From contig NZ_FRAR01000014.1 in assembly GCF_900142375.1 (NCBI RefSeq), positions 62,001-126,000 of the forward strand: 64,000 nt of DNA, read 5' to 3'. The notes under the pieces were generated by a model. That model was not told where the DNA came from, searched no databases, and worked only from the letters and a program-made list of their open reading frames with translations. This stretch comes from Desulforamulus aeronauticus DSM 10349. Lineage in GTDB: Bacteria; Bacillota; Desulfotomaculia; Desulfotomaculales; Desulfotomaculaceae. Positions 1-8,683 of this stretch are shown here, piece by piece (positions within the stretch are counted from its first letter, which is position 1; each line of letters begins with the position of its first letter). The position numbers and the translations under genes were made by a program.

Positions 1-598
1 GATTAATGGTTCGCCATCTGATACCAGGAATTCTGGCCGCTCTCCTGGCAACGGCCTTTAATGTTGCCGCTCTTTTGATTTGACCGTCCCACAGATAGGA
101 ATATAGATCGAGTAAGGGAGAACAACCATTAGCCTCCAGTAGTTCTCCATAATAGGGTGGGTTGTAGGGCATATAGGCCTGGGGTGGGATCTGAAAACCC
201 TCTACCAAAAGTCCCACCTGCTGGGAGGTATTCATGGTTACAGGACCCTGCATTTGTTTTTTTCCTTTGTTTTTTAAATCAGAGGCCGCCGCTCGGAGTA
301 ATTCTTGGACCACCTGAGAACGATTCACTGCTTCAAAGCAACCAAATAGGCCCACCCGCTGATCGGGCAGCAGATCATCGGTGATGGCTGCAATCCTGCC
401 TACAGGTACGCCCTTTTCCAGGGCAAGAAAACATTCATAACGAACATGTCGCAAAATCGGATTGGTCTGCATTTGAAACAACTGCTGCCCTTTCCCTGGC
501 AAGGGTGTCCACAACGGATCACGACGATAAATTTGCTGTGGCAGATCAAGAAAAAGACGCCACTCTTTGGGCTTCGATACCTTAACAATTTCTACCAA
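1..598 (-). CDS. GNAT-like acyltransferase, 3' end off the window
   Basis: Open frame of 199 codons running off the left edge, so the C-terminus is missing. I placed the start at a TTG (598) because a GGAGGGG ribosome site lies 6 nt upstream; no ATG is suitably placed. The product has the alternating hydrophobic/charged look of a GNAT-type acyltransferase, with a strand segment YECFLALEKGVPVGRIAAI near residue 60 followed by an acidic turn and a helix, and a later LVEGFQIPPQAYMPYNPPYY stretch. It resembles the roughly 380-residue GNAT-like proteins annotated only as hypothetical in Clostridia. Substrate unknown. It is divergent from proB and 80 bp from that gene's promoter. Reality of the gene is likely; family assignment is moderate. 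Confidence 0.6.
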   Translation of the reverse strand, partial: MVEIVKVSKPKEWRLFLDLPQQIYRRDPLWTPLPGKGQQLFQMQTNPILRHVRYECFLALEKGVPVGRIAAITDDLLPDQRVGLFGCFEAVNRSQVVQELLRAAASDLKNKGKKQMQGPVTMNTSQQVGLLVEGFQIPPQAYMPYNPPYYGELLEANGCSPLLDLYSYLWDGQIKRAATLKAVARRAARIPGIRWRTIN

Positions 599-680
599 AG
601 TAAACCCCTCCACATAATTTGTTCCCTATATTATGTTTGAAGGAACCTAAGGGTGCTCATTGAAATTATGCCTGGTTGAC

Positions 681-710
681 TTGACAGTACTACTAGAAGG
701 TGGATATAAT
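681..710 (+). promoter_or_regulatory. Sigma-A promoter of the proBA operon
   Basis: A perfect -35 box TTGACA (681-686) and a perfect -10 box TATAAT (705-710) are separated by 18 bp. They lie just upstream of the T-box leader, so transcription would begin near 717. Confidence 0.85.
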
Positions 711-716
711 TGTGCT

Positions 717-963
717 AATGGAATAGAGGCTATGATGGAGCAAGTAAAAACCAATTAACCTGACAGAGAGTGGGATTCGTCGGCTGGGAGATCCCTCGGG
801 TAATGGATTTTGAAACCCACTCCGGAGCTGTTCGGGATTTGAACCGAACCGGCAGCCCCCGATACCGGGCAGCAAGTGAATGCATTTTTTGGGAATGCAT
901 TAATAAAGGTGGTACCACGAAAGCTACCCTTTCGTCCTTTGGGACGAAAGGGTTTTGTTTTTT
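717..963 (+). ncRNA. T-box leader, probably tRNA-Pro responsive
   Basis: The hallmark T-box sequence AAGGTGGTACCACG (906-919) lies just before a strong terminator, CCCTTTCGTCC/GGGACGAAAGGG with a T-run (927-963). The antiterminator would use the T-box bases and the CTTTCGTCC segment. Upstream, an AGTA element (745-748) and a GAA element frame the specifier region near 815. There GAAACCCACTCC offers the codon CCC followed by A, i.e. proline. Uncharged tRNA-Pro should therefore promote readthrough into proBA, as known for Bacillus proline genes. T-box identity is clear; the exact specifier pairing is inferred because CCCACTC can also pair with GAGTGGG at 767-773. Confidence 0.9.
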
Positions 964-981
964 CATAAGGAGGCTGCAGTC

Positions 982-2079
982 ATGGAAAATTACAAAAGAA
1001 TGGTCATCAAGATAGGCAGCAGTAGCCTGACAGATCGGCAAGGTCTATTGGATGAATCGCGCATGTCAGCTTTAACCAAAGCCATAGCAAAACTAGTTCA
1101 GGAAGGTTGGCAGCCAATATTGGTTTCCTCTGGAGCGGTGGCAGCCGGGTTAGGGCATCTGGGGTGGAGCCGGGCACACCTAACCATGCCGGAAAGGCAA
1201 GCAGCCGCCTCCGTGGGGCAGGGATTGCTGATGGAAAAATACAATGAACTTTTTAGTAAACAACACCTTCACGTGGGTCAAATTCTCTTGACCAAGGAGG
1301 ATTTAGCAGATCGCAAGCGTTACCTTAATGCCCGCAATACTTTAAATGTATTGTTAGATCGGGAAATCCTACCTATCGTCAACGAAAATGATACGGTAGC
1401 CTTTGCAGAAATTCGTTTTGGGGATAATGATACCTTAAGTGCTCTGGTGGCAGGTTTGGTAGATGCCGAACTCTTGATTATTCTGACGGATATAGACGGT
1501 CTTTACAGTGGGGACCCCCGAAAAGACCCTACGGCGGAGCTTATACCCGTGGTGCAGCAAATTGATGAATCAATTTTACAAACAGCAGGTGGCAGCGGCA
1601 GCCCCGTAGGCACCGGCGGTATGCGCACTAAATTAGCGGCAGCCCGCATTGCCGCCCGCAGCGGATTACGAACCGTGGTGGCCAGCGGCCAAGACCCCTC
1701 TATCATTCAAACCATTGCAGCTGGAGAGCAAGTAGGTACCAGTTTTGAACCCTCGGCAAAGGTTCTTAAGAGTCGGAAGCAATGGATTGCCTTTAACAGT
1801 ATTGCCCGGGGTACTTTGTTGATTGATCAAGGGGCTGTTCAAGCCATCACCACAGATAATAAAAGCCTGCTGGCGGTGGGTGTCAAACAAGTAAAGGGGA
1901 ATTTCCCCACCGGCAGCGTAGTGTCTGTAGTGGACGAAAAGGGCACTGAATTAGCCAAAGGAATCACCAGTTTATCAGCAGCCGATTTACGTCTGATTAT
2001 AGATAAACCCCGCCGGGGATTAGAAGTTATTAATCGAGATTGGTTGGTCTGTGAAAGGAGTTGGCTCACATGTCAGTAG
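982..2079 (+). CDS. proB: Glutamate 5-kinase
   Basis: Phosphorylates glutamate to gamma-glutamyl phosphate, the first step of proline synthesis. The 365-residue product starts at the ATG (982) 8 nt after AAGGAGG; an in-frame TTG/ATG further upstream would put the start inside the T-box terminator. Visible motifs are the N-terminal kinase strand MVIKIGSSSLT, VSSGAVAAG, NENDTV, FGDNDTLSALVAG (substrate/Mg site) and DIDGLYSGDPR with GTGGMRTKLAAARIA. A C-terminal PUA domain follows (about residues 275-360, RGTLLIDQGAVQAI). It is the first gene after the T-box and overlaps proA by 10 bp, implying translational coupling. Confidence 0.97.
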   Translation: MENYKRMVIKIGSSSLTDRQGLLDESRMSALTKAIAKLVQEGWQPILVSSGAVAAGLGHLGWSRAHLTMPERQAAASVGQGLLMEKYNELFSKQHLHVGQILLTKEDLADRKRYLNARNTLNVLLDREILPIVNENDTVAFAEIRFGDNDTLSALVAGLVDAELLIILTDIDGLYSGDPRKDPTAELIPVVQQIDESILQTAGGSGSPVGTGGMRTKLAAARIAARSGLRTVVASGQDPSIIQTIAAGEQVGTSFEPSAKVLKSRKQWIAFNSIARGTLLIDQGAVQAITTDNKSLLAVGVKQVKGNFPTGSVVSVVDEKGTELAKGITSLSAADLRLIIDKPRRGLEVINRDWLVCERSWLTCQ

Positions 2080-3317
2080 TGAAGGAACTGGCCAGCAAGG
2101 CCAAGGGTGCTTCGAGAATTTTAGCCGGTCTGGACACGACTGCTAAAAATAACGCCTTAGAAGCAGTGGCAAAACAGTTATTGACAGACCAGGTCAGCAT
2201 TTTACAAGCAAATGAGCTGGATTTACAAAATGGTAAAGAGGCCGGTCTTAGCTCCTCTCTATTGGACCGTCTGGCTTTACATGAAAATCGGATTCAAGAT
2301 ATGGTAGAGGGGCTTCGCCAAGTGGCAGAACTGCCAGATCCGGTGGGCGAGGTAATGGAATCCTGGACGAGATCCAATGGTTTACAAATTGATAAGGTTA
2401 GGGTTCCCATGGGCGTAGTGGGCATGGTTTACGAAGCCCGACCAAACGTCACCGTAGATACCTTTGCCCTCTGCCTTAAGGCAGGTAGTGCTGTACTCCT
2501 GCGGGGCAGCGCCAACGCCCTCAACAGTAACCGAGCGTTGGTAGCTTCCATTAAAAAAGGGCTTTCGGCAACTGTCGTACCCACTGAGGTGGTGCAGTTT
2601 GTGGATAGCGAAGATCGAAAAGACGTGGATGCCATGCTCCGTCTTAACGGTCTCCTTGATTTGGTCATCCCCCGTGGGGGAGCAGGACTGATCCGTCGGG
2701 TGGTGGAAACCGCCACTGTGCCGGTTATTGAAACCGGCGTGGGCAACTGTCACCTCTTTGTAGATCAAGCCGCCGATACCTCGATGGCTTTAGAGATATT
2801 GTTAAATGCCAAATGCCAACGTTACGGTGTCTGCAATGCTGCCGAATCACTGCTGGTGCACCGGTCCGTCGCCTCTGGCTGGTTACCCACCGCCGTCTCA
2901 GAACTACAGGCTCGGGGTGTGGAAATTCGTGGTTGTCCGGCCGTGCTAAAGCTGATTCCTGGTTTAAAACCTGCTTCTGAAGAAGATTGGGCTACAGAAT
3001 TTCTAGCTCCGGTTCTTTCTATTAAAGTTGTAGAAAATCTGCAGGAAGCACTATCTCATATACAGACCTACGGAACGGGTCATTCGGAAAGTATTATTAC
3101 CGAGGATCAGGAGGCTGCTGAAAAATTCCTGCGCCAGGTGGATGCAGCGGCTGTTTACCATAACGCCTCCACCCGCTTTACAGATGGTTTTCAGTATGGC
3201 TTTGGTGCCGAGATTGGCATTAGCACTCAGAAATTACATGCCAGAGGACCCATGGGGTTAAGAGAATTGACCAGTTATAAGTATGTGGTCAGAGGAACCG
3301 GCCAGGTACGTTCTTAA
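2070..3317 (+). CDS. proA: Glutamate-5-semialdehyde dehydrogenase (gamma-glutamyl phosphate reductase)
   Basis: NADPH-dependent reduction of gamma-glutamyl phosphate to glutamate semialdehyde, which cyclises to pyrroline-5-carboxylate. The 415-residue product fits the family. I chose the ATG at 2070 (9 nt after AAAGGAG) over an in-frame TTG at 2061 that directly abuts the ribosome site. The aldehyde dehydrogenase catalytic cysteine lies in QRYGVCNAAESLL; VPMGVVGMVYEARPNVTVD and HSESIITED are also typical of ProA. It is cotranscribed with proB; proC follows after a 121-bp palindrome-rich gap. Confidence 0.97.
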   Translation: MSVVKELASKAKGASRILAGLDTTAKNNALEAVAKQLLTDQVSILQANELDLQNGKEAGLSSSLLDRLALHENRIQDMVEGLRQVAELPDPVGEVMESWTRSNGLQIDKVRVPMGVVGMVYEARPNVTVDTFALCLKAGSAVLLRGSANALNSNRALVASIKKGLSATVVPTEVVQFVDSEDRKDVDAMLRLNGLLDLVIPRGGAGLIRRVVETATVPVIETGVGNCHLFVDQAADTSMALEILLNAKCQRYGVCNAAESLLVHRSVASGWLPTAVSELQARGVEIRGCPAVLKLIPGLKPASEEDWATEFLAPVLSIKVVENLQEALSHIQTYGTGHSESIITEDQEAAEKFLRQVDAAAVYHNASTRFTDGFQYGFGAEIGISTQKLHARGPMGLRELTSYKYVVRGTGQVRS

Positions 3318-3359
3318 TACTAATCCGCATTTAATTAGTTCCCATAAAGCGGATTAGTA
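3318..3359 (+). repeat. Inverted repeat after proA
   Basis: Arms TACTAATCCGC (3318-3328) and GCGGATTAGTA (3349-3359) are perfect complements around a 20-nt loop. No T-run follows, so this is not a standard terminator; it may act as an mRNA stabiliser or processing site between proA and proC. Confidence 0.6.
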
Positions 3360-3360
3360 G

Positions 3361-3420
3361 ATACTATTTTCCTCTGTCGCGGACAAATATTTGTCCGCAT
3401 TTTAAAATTAAAAATAGTAT
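3361..3420 (+). repeat. Nested palindromes upstream of proC
   Basis: Outer arms ATACTATTTT (3361-3370) and AAAATAGTAT (3411-3420) are perfect 10-bp complements enclosing a perfect 20-bp palindrome, GCGGACAAATATTTGTCCGC (3379-3398). The element ends 6 bp before the proC ribosome site. The inner palindrome could be a repressor operator; the whole could fold as a cruciform or RNA hairpin. Confidence 0.6.
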
Positions 3421-3438
3421 AAATAAGGAGGGTAAAAA

Positions 3439-4287
3439 ATGTTAGATGGTAAAACCTTTTTCTTCATCGGTGCCGGTAATATCTGCGAATCCATGATTAA
3501 GGGACTGCTTTCCGCCGGCATTGTTCGCCCCGGTGAAGTCCGGGTGGCCAACCGCAGTAACCAAGATCGTTTAACTTTTTTAAGGAATTATTACGGCATT
3601 GTGCCGGTGCAAGATAAAAAAGCTGTTGCCTCTCAGTCTGATGTAATCATATTTGCCATGAAGCCCCAGGATGTTTTTACCGCTTTGTCAGAGTTGACCG
3701 GCAGTATTGGCAAAAATCAACTGATTATCTCCGTGTTAGCGGGCGTTCCCACTGCTCTCATTGAGGAAGGTTTATCCTGTGAAGCTGCCGTAGTGCGAGC
3801 CATGCCCAATACCTCCTGTGCGGTATTGGAATCGGCCACCGGTATCAGCGGAGGGCGGTATGCCACCCCAGATAAGTTAGCCATGGCTGAGGAAATCTTC
3901 CGTCTGATGGGCGAAGTGGTGGTGCTGGAAGAAAATTTGCTGGATGCGGTAACCGGTCTTTCTGGCAGCGGCCCAGCCTATATCTACTATCTGGTAGAGG
4001 CCATGGAAAAAGCCGGCGAAGCTGCAGGTATCCCCAGAGAGCTAGCCCGTCCCCTGGTATTAAAAACCTTGCTGGGCGCCACCAAAATGCTCCTTGAGAC
4101 CGGCGAACAGCCGGAAGTACTGCGCCAGCAGGTAACCTCACCCAACGGCACCACCATGGCCGGAATTAATGAACTGAATAAAGGGAATTTCCAACCGGTT
4201 ATCCGCAAAGCTATTTTAAGGGCCACCCAACGCTCTAAAGAACTGGGCAAAGTCATTGTCGAGCGGCAAGTAGTCACCAGTAATTAA
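3439..4287 (+). CDS. proC: Pyrroline-5-carboxylate reductase
   Basis: Last step of proline synthesis, NAD(P)H reduction of pyrroline-5-carboxylate. The 282-residue product starts at an ATG after AAGGAGGG. The N-terminal Rossmann fold has FIGAGNICESMIKGL; the C-terminal dimer/active-site helices carry LSGSGPAYIYYLVEAM and VTSPNGTTMAGI. The usual signature is SPGGTT; here the second glycine is asparagine (SPNGTT), a minor deviation. It follows proBA but is separated by two palindromes, so it could have its own control. Confidence 0.97.
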   Translation: MLDGKTFFFIGAGNICESMIKGLLSAGIVRPGEVRVANRSNQDRLTFLRNYYGIVPVQDKKAVASQSDVIIFAMKPQDVFTALSELTGSIGKNQLIISVLAGVPTALIEEGLSCEAAVVRAMPNTSCAVLESATGISGGRYATPDKLAMAEEIFRLMGEVVVLEENLLDAVTGLSGSGPAYIYYLVEAMEKAGEAAGIPRELARPLVLKTLLGATKMLLETGEQPEVLRQQVTSPNGTTMAGINELNKGNFQPVIRKAILRATQRSKELGKVIVERQVVTSN

Positions 4288-4349
4288 CAAGAAAGTTATG
4301 GTTTAAAGACTTCATCTCCTTCACACCCTATAGCAAGGGGGTGAGCTAG

Positions 4350-4478
4350 ATGGAAGATAAAACAACCAAGGAACTGAAGGAGCTCAGACAGGTTATTTAT
4401 AAACGCCAAGAAGAAATTAAAGCTCCCACAGACTACGGCGAAGGCGGTGTCTATGTTCCTAAAGGTTCCAATGGCTGA
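4350..4478 (+). CDS. 42-residue protein of unknown function downstream of proC
   Basis: An ATG at 4350 follows a strong AAGGGGGTG ribosome site and opens a 42-codon frame ending TGA at 4478, just before a bidirectional terminator. The product begins with a charged helix (MEDKTTKELKELRQVIYKRQ) and ends with a glycine-rich segment (YGEGGVYVPKGSNG). No family recognised. It is codirectional with proC (62 bp downstream), probably the last gene of that transcript. Support is the ribosome site, clean spacing and terminator; conservation could not be tested. Confidence 0.6.
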   Translation: MEDKTTKELKELRQVIYKRQEEIKAPTDYGEGGVYVPKGSNG

Positions 4479-4492
4479 CCCTAACAACCAAA

Positions 4493-4523
4493 AATCCCCG
4501 CAATTGCGGGGATTTGTTTTTTT
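4493..4523. terminator. Bidirectional terminator between the proC and lysC operons
   Basis: AATCCCCGCAATTGCGGGGATT is a perfect stem flanked by A-run and T-run (TTTGTTTTTTT), so it can end transcripts from both sides. Confidence 0.85.
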
Positions 4524-5028
4524 ATAGGTAATAGTGTTTTGCTGCTTCTAGATCGTCCAGTCTAAATTTGTTATGCAATGCCTTGACAGCCTTTTCGGTA
4601 TCAGCTCTCTTAATTACACAGGAAACCTTGATTTCCGAAGTGGTAATCATTTCCAGGTTAATCCCCTCGTCTGCCAGGGCTTCGAACATATCCGCTGCCA
4701 CGCCTGGGTGAGAAATCATACCGGCACCTACAATGGAGACCTTGGCTACATCTTCATCGTGAGTGTATCCTTTAAAACCGACTTCCGCCTGAATATCCTC
4801 GATCGTTTGGAGGGCTTTTCTCAGATCGTCCTGGGTTATGGTAAAACCGATATCATTCATATTGTTGCGCATGGCACTTTGGATAATCATATCCACGTTA
4901 ATTCTCTGGGAGGACAAAGCCTTAAAGATTTTCTTGGCAACACCTGGTTCGTCCGGAACATCAAACAAACCAATTTTAGCTACATTATAATCATGGGCAA
5001 CTCCACTGACCACTGGTGCATTTTCCAT
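4522..5028 (-). CDS. Probable internal-start beta subunit of aspartate kinase
   Basis: Within lysC, GAGGAGG (5043-5037) is followed after 8 nt by an in-frame ATG (5028) giving a 168-residue product that consists only of the two ACT domains. This matches the known arrangement of Bacillus subtilis aspartokinase II, whose beta subunit is made from an in-frame internal start at about the same codon. Expression here is inference from the ribosome site and conserved position. Confidence 0.6.
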   Translation of the reverse strand: MENAPVVSGVAHDYNVAKIGLFDVPDEPGVAKKIFKALSSQRINVDMIIQSAMRNNMNDIGFTITQDDLRKALQTIEDIQAEVGFKGYTHDEDVAKVSIVGAGMISHPGVAADMFEALADEGINLEMITTSEIKVSCVIKRADTEKAVKALHNKFRLDDLEAAKHYYL

Positions 5029-5760
5029 ATTCGGAGCCTCCTCAACAATAGTTCCTTCATTATGATTAAAACTAGTACGAACATGCAAGGGTATGCCATA
5101 TTGCTTAGCCAGTTCCACAGAGCGGGGGTGTAATACTTGAGCACCCAGGCTGGCCAATTCCAGCATTTCATCATAGGAGATATGTGAAAGCTTACTGGCT
5201 TCCGACACCACCCTAGGATCGGCAGTATAAACACCGTCTACATCGGTGAAGATTTCACAGACATCCGCCTTAAGCGCTGCTGCTAAGGCCACTGCAGTGG
5301 TATCGGAACCACCCCGGCCCAAGGTGGTGATATCATTATTGGGATTAATCCCCTGAAAACCAGCCACGACAACTACTCGGTTCTCATTAAGCTCTGCCTG
5401 CACTCGTTCGGTTTCTATTTTTAAAATCTTCGCCTTGGTATGTACTTCATCAGTATAAATACCTACCTGGGCCCCGGTAAGGGAGATAACATCAGAGCCT
5501 AGGTCGCGAATGGCCATTGACAAAAGAGCAATGGAGATTTGTTCTCCCGTAGAAAGGAGCATATCCATCTCCCGTTCTGATGGGTTGTTTGTAACCTGCT
5601 TGGCCAGGGAAATTAGGTCATCGGTAGTATCACCCATGGCCGAAACGGCAACCACCACTTGATTGCCTTTTTGATGTTCCTCTACCACTCGTCTGGCCAC
5701 CCGCTTGATACGTTCGGGGTCACCCACCGAGCTGCCACCAAATTTTTTCACTACCAGCAT
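4522..5760 (-). CDS. lysC: Aspartate kinase (lysine/threonine-type, ACT domains)
   Basis: Phosphorylates aspartate, entry to Lys/Thr/Met/DAP synthesis. 412 residues: N-terminal kinase ([47 protein letters not shown]) and two C-terminal ACT domains (from about residue 265) that bind the feedback amino acid. It is the last gene of a run with the ACT protein, hom and thrB, 53 bp after thrB. Residue 245 is a Met preceded by an excellent in-frame ribosome site, indicating a separate beta subunit as in the Bacillus alpha2-beta2 aspartokinase. The effector (Lys, Thr or both) cannot be read from sequence. No lysine riboswitch is visible upstream. Confidence 0.96.
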   Translation of the reverse strand: MLVVKKFGGSSVGDPERIKRVARRVVEEHQKGNQVVVAVSAMGDTTDDLISLAKQVTNNPSEREMDMLLSTGEQISIALLSMAIRDLGSDVISLTGAQVGIYTDEVHTKAKILKIETERVQAELNENRVVVVAGFQGINPNNDITTLGRGGSDTTAVALAAALKADVCEIFTDVDGVYTADPRVVSEASKLSHISYDEMLELASLGAQVLHPRSVELAKQYGIPLHVRTSFNHNEGTIVEEAPNMENAPVVSGVAHDYNVAKIGLFDVPDEPGVAKKIFKALSSQRINVDMIIQSAMRNNMNDIGFTITQDDLRKALQTIEDIQAEVGFKGYTHDEDVAKVSIVGAGMISHPGVAADMFEALADEGINLEMITTSEIKVSCVIKRADTEKAVKALHNKFRLDDLEAAKHYYL

Positions 5761-5813
5761 TCTGCATCCTGCCTCTCTAATTCTGTAGTTCTTTATCTAT
5801 ATAAAATATTAAA

Positions 5814-6719
5814 TCACAAAATTACTGCTCCATCAACTATGGGTTTTAAGTTCTTGGTCTGACAAATTACCCCGGCCTCAAGAAAAGTCTTCTCCATCAC
5901 CCCAGCTACTTCCTTCTGGAAATTATGGGTGAAGGCAATGACTGTGGGACCTGCACCACTAAGCATAACACTTAAGGCCCCGGCCCGATTGGCGTTCTCA
6001 ATAACTTGCACCAAACCAGGTACCAACGGGGCCCGATGAGGTTGATGCAACACATCCTGGGCTGCCACCGTTAATAAATCCAGTCTTTTTTGACAGAGAG
6101 CCCCTACCATTAGTGCGGATCGACTTAGATTAAAAATTGCATCTTGCAGACTAACCTGGCGGGGTAAAACCTCCCTGGCCGCCTGGGTGGATAATTCGAA
6201 ATCCGGAATGGCAACCACAGTGCTTAATTCTTCTGGTGGGTCAATTCTTAGGTAGTGCACTTTCCCTTCGGATACCACGGAAATAACAATTCCGCCTAAC
6301 AAAGCAGGGGCTACATTGTCGGGGTGTCCTTCCATTTCCGTGGCCAACGCCAGCAATGTATCCTGGGACAATTTATTCCCTGCCAGGTTGTTGGCCGCTA
6401 CCAACCCACCGACAATGGCGGCAGCACTGCTGCCCAAACCTCGGGAGGTGGGAATTTGGTTGACCAATTTAATCGCTATACCCGGCATCGGCTGGCCCAA
6501 TTCCGTAAATACCCGTCGGGCTGCCTGCCATACAATGTTTTCTTCATCCCGCTTTATTTCATTGGCCCCTTGCCCCTCCACTTCAATGGTGGTGGAGGGT
6601 GCAAAGGACATATAAATCTGATTATAAAGGTCTAGAGCCATACCCAAACAATCAAAACCGGGTCCCAGGTTGGCCGTGGTAGCAGGTACACTGACAATTA
6701 CTTGTTGATTACTCTGCAC
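5814..6719 (-). CDS. thrB: Homoserine kinase
   Basis: GHMP-family kinase making O-phosphohomoserine for threonine. 301 residues, usual length. The N-terminus VSVPATTANLGPGFDCLGMAL is the conserved first motif, and PTSRGLGSSAAAIVGGL is the glycine-rich ATP-binding loop. MLSGAGPTVIAF is the third GHMP motif. It begins immediately after the hom stop and precedes lysC. No threonine synthase gene is in this window. Confidence 0.96.
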   Translation of the reverse strand: MQSNQQVIVSVPATTANLGPGFDCLGMALDLYNQIYMSFAPSTTIEVEGQGANEIKRDEENIVWQAARRVFTELGQPMPGIAIKLVNQIPTSRGLGSSAAAIVGGLVAANNLAGNKLSQDTLLALATEMEGHPDNVAPALLGGIVISVVSEGKVHYLRIDPPEELSTVVAIPDFELSTQAAREVLPRQVSLQDAIFNLSRSALMVGALCQKRLDLLTVAAQDVLHQPHRAPLVPGLVQVIENANRAGALSVMLSGAGPTVIAFTHNFQKEVAGVMEKTFLEAGVICQTKNLKPIVDGAVIL

Positions 6720-6720
6720 G

Positions 6721-8013
6721 TTATTCTTCTCCTTCTACCCTTATAACATTGGCAATTTCCAGTACAGAGGAAAGCTGCTTAATATCCATTAAAGCATCCG
6801 TGACATTTTGCTCCAATACCCGATGAGTCACCAATACAACTTCCGCGGTTTTGCCCGTTGCTTCTTTCTGAATAACCGATTTAAGGCTAACTTCCTTGTT
6901 ACCAAAAACCAGCGCAATGGAAGCTAACACGCCGGGCTTATCGGCCACTTGCAACCGAATATAATACTTGCTATGAGTTTCCCCAATGTCCAAGACAGGT
7001 TTTTCTTCAAAACAGGTGCAACCAATAATCCCGGGTACATCTCTGATGATGTCCCGAGCTGCATCCATGATATCTGCCACCACAGCACTGGCAGTGGGTA
7101 ATTCCCCGGCACCCTTACCATAAAACATAGTATCCCCAACAGCATTACCCCGCACAAAGACGGCATTAAACACATCTCCCACGGCAGCCAAGGGGTGGTT
7201 TTTCGGTATAAAGGTGGGGTGAACCCGTACCTCAACACCCTCCTGCCGCTCTTTGGCGATTCCTAATAATTTAATAACATACCCTAATTCGTTGGCATAG
7301 GCAATATCATCAGCCGTAATTTTTGTAATTCCCTCAGTATATACTTGATGTAAGGGAATCCTGCTATTAAAGGCAATGGATGCCAGAATCGCAATTTTAC
7401 GAGCCGCATCATGACCTCCAACATCAGCCGTAGGATCAGCTTCAGCATACCCCTTCGCCTGAGCCTCTTGCAACACTTCCTGAAAGTCCGAGCCATCCTG
7501 GGTCATTTTCGTTAGCATATAGTTAGTTGTTCCATTAATAATACCAAATACTTCTTCAATGTGGTTACCCGCCAGGCTCTGTTTCAGTGTCCGAATGATG
7601 GGAATACCGCCTGCTACACTGGCCTCAAATAACAAATCACAGTTATTTTTCTGAGCAGCCGCAAATAATCTCTGCCCATGTTCCGCTACCATATCCTTGT
7701 TGGCAGTAACTACACTCTTGCCCTGATTTAATGCTTCCAGTACATAATCCAGCGTAGGATGAATTCCTCCTAAAACCTCTACCACAATATTAATTTCCGG
7801 GTCTGAGGTAATATCTGCCAGATCTGTGGTTAAAACTCCTTCGGGAATGACGATTCCTCTATCTTTACCCAAGCTCTTGACCAGGATTTTTTTAACTTCC
7901 AATTTAACCCCAGCGCGTTTTTCAATGCTTTCTTGATTTTCCTGCAGTATGCGATATACGCCGCGGCCTACGGTGCCTAAACCTAAGAGGCCGATTTTAA
8001 TAACCCGCTCCAT
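6721..8013 (-). CDS. hom: Homoserine dehydrogenase
   Basis: Reduces aspartate semialdehyde to homoserine. 430 residues: NAD(P)-binding N-terminus (GLLGLGTVGRGVYRIL), catalytic domain with the lysine segment SVVTANKDMVAEHG, GIINGTTNYMLTKM and the DPTADVGGHDAARK motif, then a C-terminal ACT domain (residues about 350-425) for feedback control, probably by threonine. The start ATG follows GGAAAGGAAG. It lies 21 bp after the ACT-protein gene and directly before thrB. Confidence 0.97.
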   Translation of the reverse strand: MERVIKIGLLGLGTVGRGVYRILQENQESIEKRAGVKLEVKKILVKSLGKDRGIVIPEGVLTTDLADITSDPEINIVVEVLGGIHPTLDYVLEALNQGKSVVTANKDMVAEHGQRLFAAAQKNNCDLLFEASVAGGIPIIRTLKQSLAGNHIEEVFGIINGTTNYMLTKMTQDGSDFQEVLQEAQAKGYAEADPTADVGGHDAARKIAILASIAFNSRIPLHQVYTEGITKITADDIAYANELGYVIKLLGIAKERQEGVEVRVHPTFIPKNHPLAAVGDVFNAVFVRGNAVGDTMFYGKGAGELPTASAVVADIMDAARDIIRDVPGIIGCTCFEEKPVLDIGETHSKYYIRLQVADKPGVLASIALVFGNKEVSLKSVIQKEATGKTAEVVLVTHRVLEQNVTDALMDIKQLSSVLEIANVIRVEGEE

Positions 8014-8034
8014 GCTAATCTTCCTTTCCCGTTA

Positions 8035-8481
8035 CTAATTCTGGCCCAGCAAGCGGACCTCCTGAACACCAGCTATCTCATGGATAATCTTTAATAACTC
8101 CTCCAGATCTTGGTTCATCTCCGCTGTTTCTATGGAAAGAGTGGCATTGGCCAACCCCTGCAATGGCAAGTTTTGGTTGATCGTAAGAATACTTCCCTTG
8201 ACAGAGGCGATGATATTTAATACTGTAGAAAGTACACCCGGTTGATGTTGCATTAGTAATTCCAGAGTAACAATTTTCCCTTTGCTCCACTGGTGAAAGG
8301 GAAAAACTTTATCTTTATACTTGTAAAAGGCGCTGCGACTCAAATCCACCTTTTCCACCGCTTCATTAACAGTATTGGCTGCCCCTCTTAACAGTAACTC
8401 CTTGGCCAATACTGTTTTTAAAATTGCTTCCGGTAAAATATCCTCTTGTACCAGATAGTATTTAGGCTCTTTTTTGGTCAC
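8035..8481 (-). CDS. ACT-domain protein, UPF0735/PheB family
   Basis: 148 residues. The N-terminal half has a helix-turn-helix-like stretch ([20 protein letters not shown]), the C-terminal half (residues about 70-145) is an ACT domain ([20 protein letters not shown]). This is the UPF0735/PheB family often placed directly upstream of hom in Firmicutes. Its function is not established; the combination of DNA-binding-like and ACT parts suggests an amino-acid-sensing regulator of the homoserine operon it starts. Some members are labelled chorismate mutase-like, for which I see no catalytic evidence. Confidence 0.85.
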   Translation of the reverse strand: MTKKEPKYYLVQEDILPEAILKTVLAKELLLRGAANTVNEAVEKVDLSRSAFYKYKDKVFPFHQWSKGKIVTLELLMQHQPGVLSTVLNIIASVKGSILTINQNLPLQGLANATLSIETAEMNQDLEELLKIIHEIAGVQEVRLLGQN

Positions 8482-8683
8482 ATTTGATACCTCGCAATTG
8501 TCCGTTTTCAGTGGATGATTATCCTTCTACAGTAGACATTATAGCATTCCCCAAGTAAGCCTTCAAGCCCTAATAACCTTTATTATTTGTTCTCTCAAAA
8601 GAAAAATACCATTTATCAATGTTTTACGCATGAACGCTTATGAAATAAATTTTCCTTTTACTATGACTATACCAAGGCTATTA

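Noticed and set aside
828-862. Sequence like a tRNA T-arm (GGTTCAAATCC on the minus strand) within the T-box leader
   Set aside because: No acceptor, D or anticodon arm around it; the stem belongs to the leader fold and has an extra base. Coincidence is the simplest view.
2382-2768. Antisense frames inside proA
   Set aside because: They mirror the codon pattern of proA and have no translation signals.
4573-5133. Long open frame on the plus strand opposite lysC
   Set aside because: It is antisense to a clear enzyme with no ribosome site; its sequence has no protein-like character.
5761-5813. Lysine riboswitch upstream of lysC
   Set aside because: The gap after thrB is 53 bp, too short for the aptamer, and none of its conserved parts is visible; lysA also lacks one.
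8482-8683. T-box or riboswitch before the hom operon
   Set aside because: No T-box core, no terminator/antiterminator pair and no conserved aptamer sequence was found.
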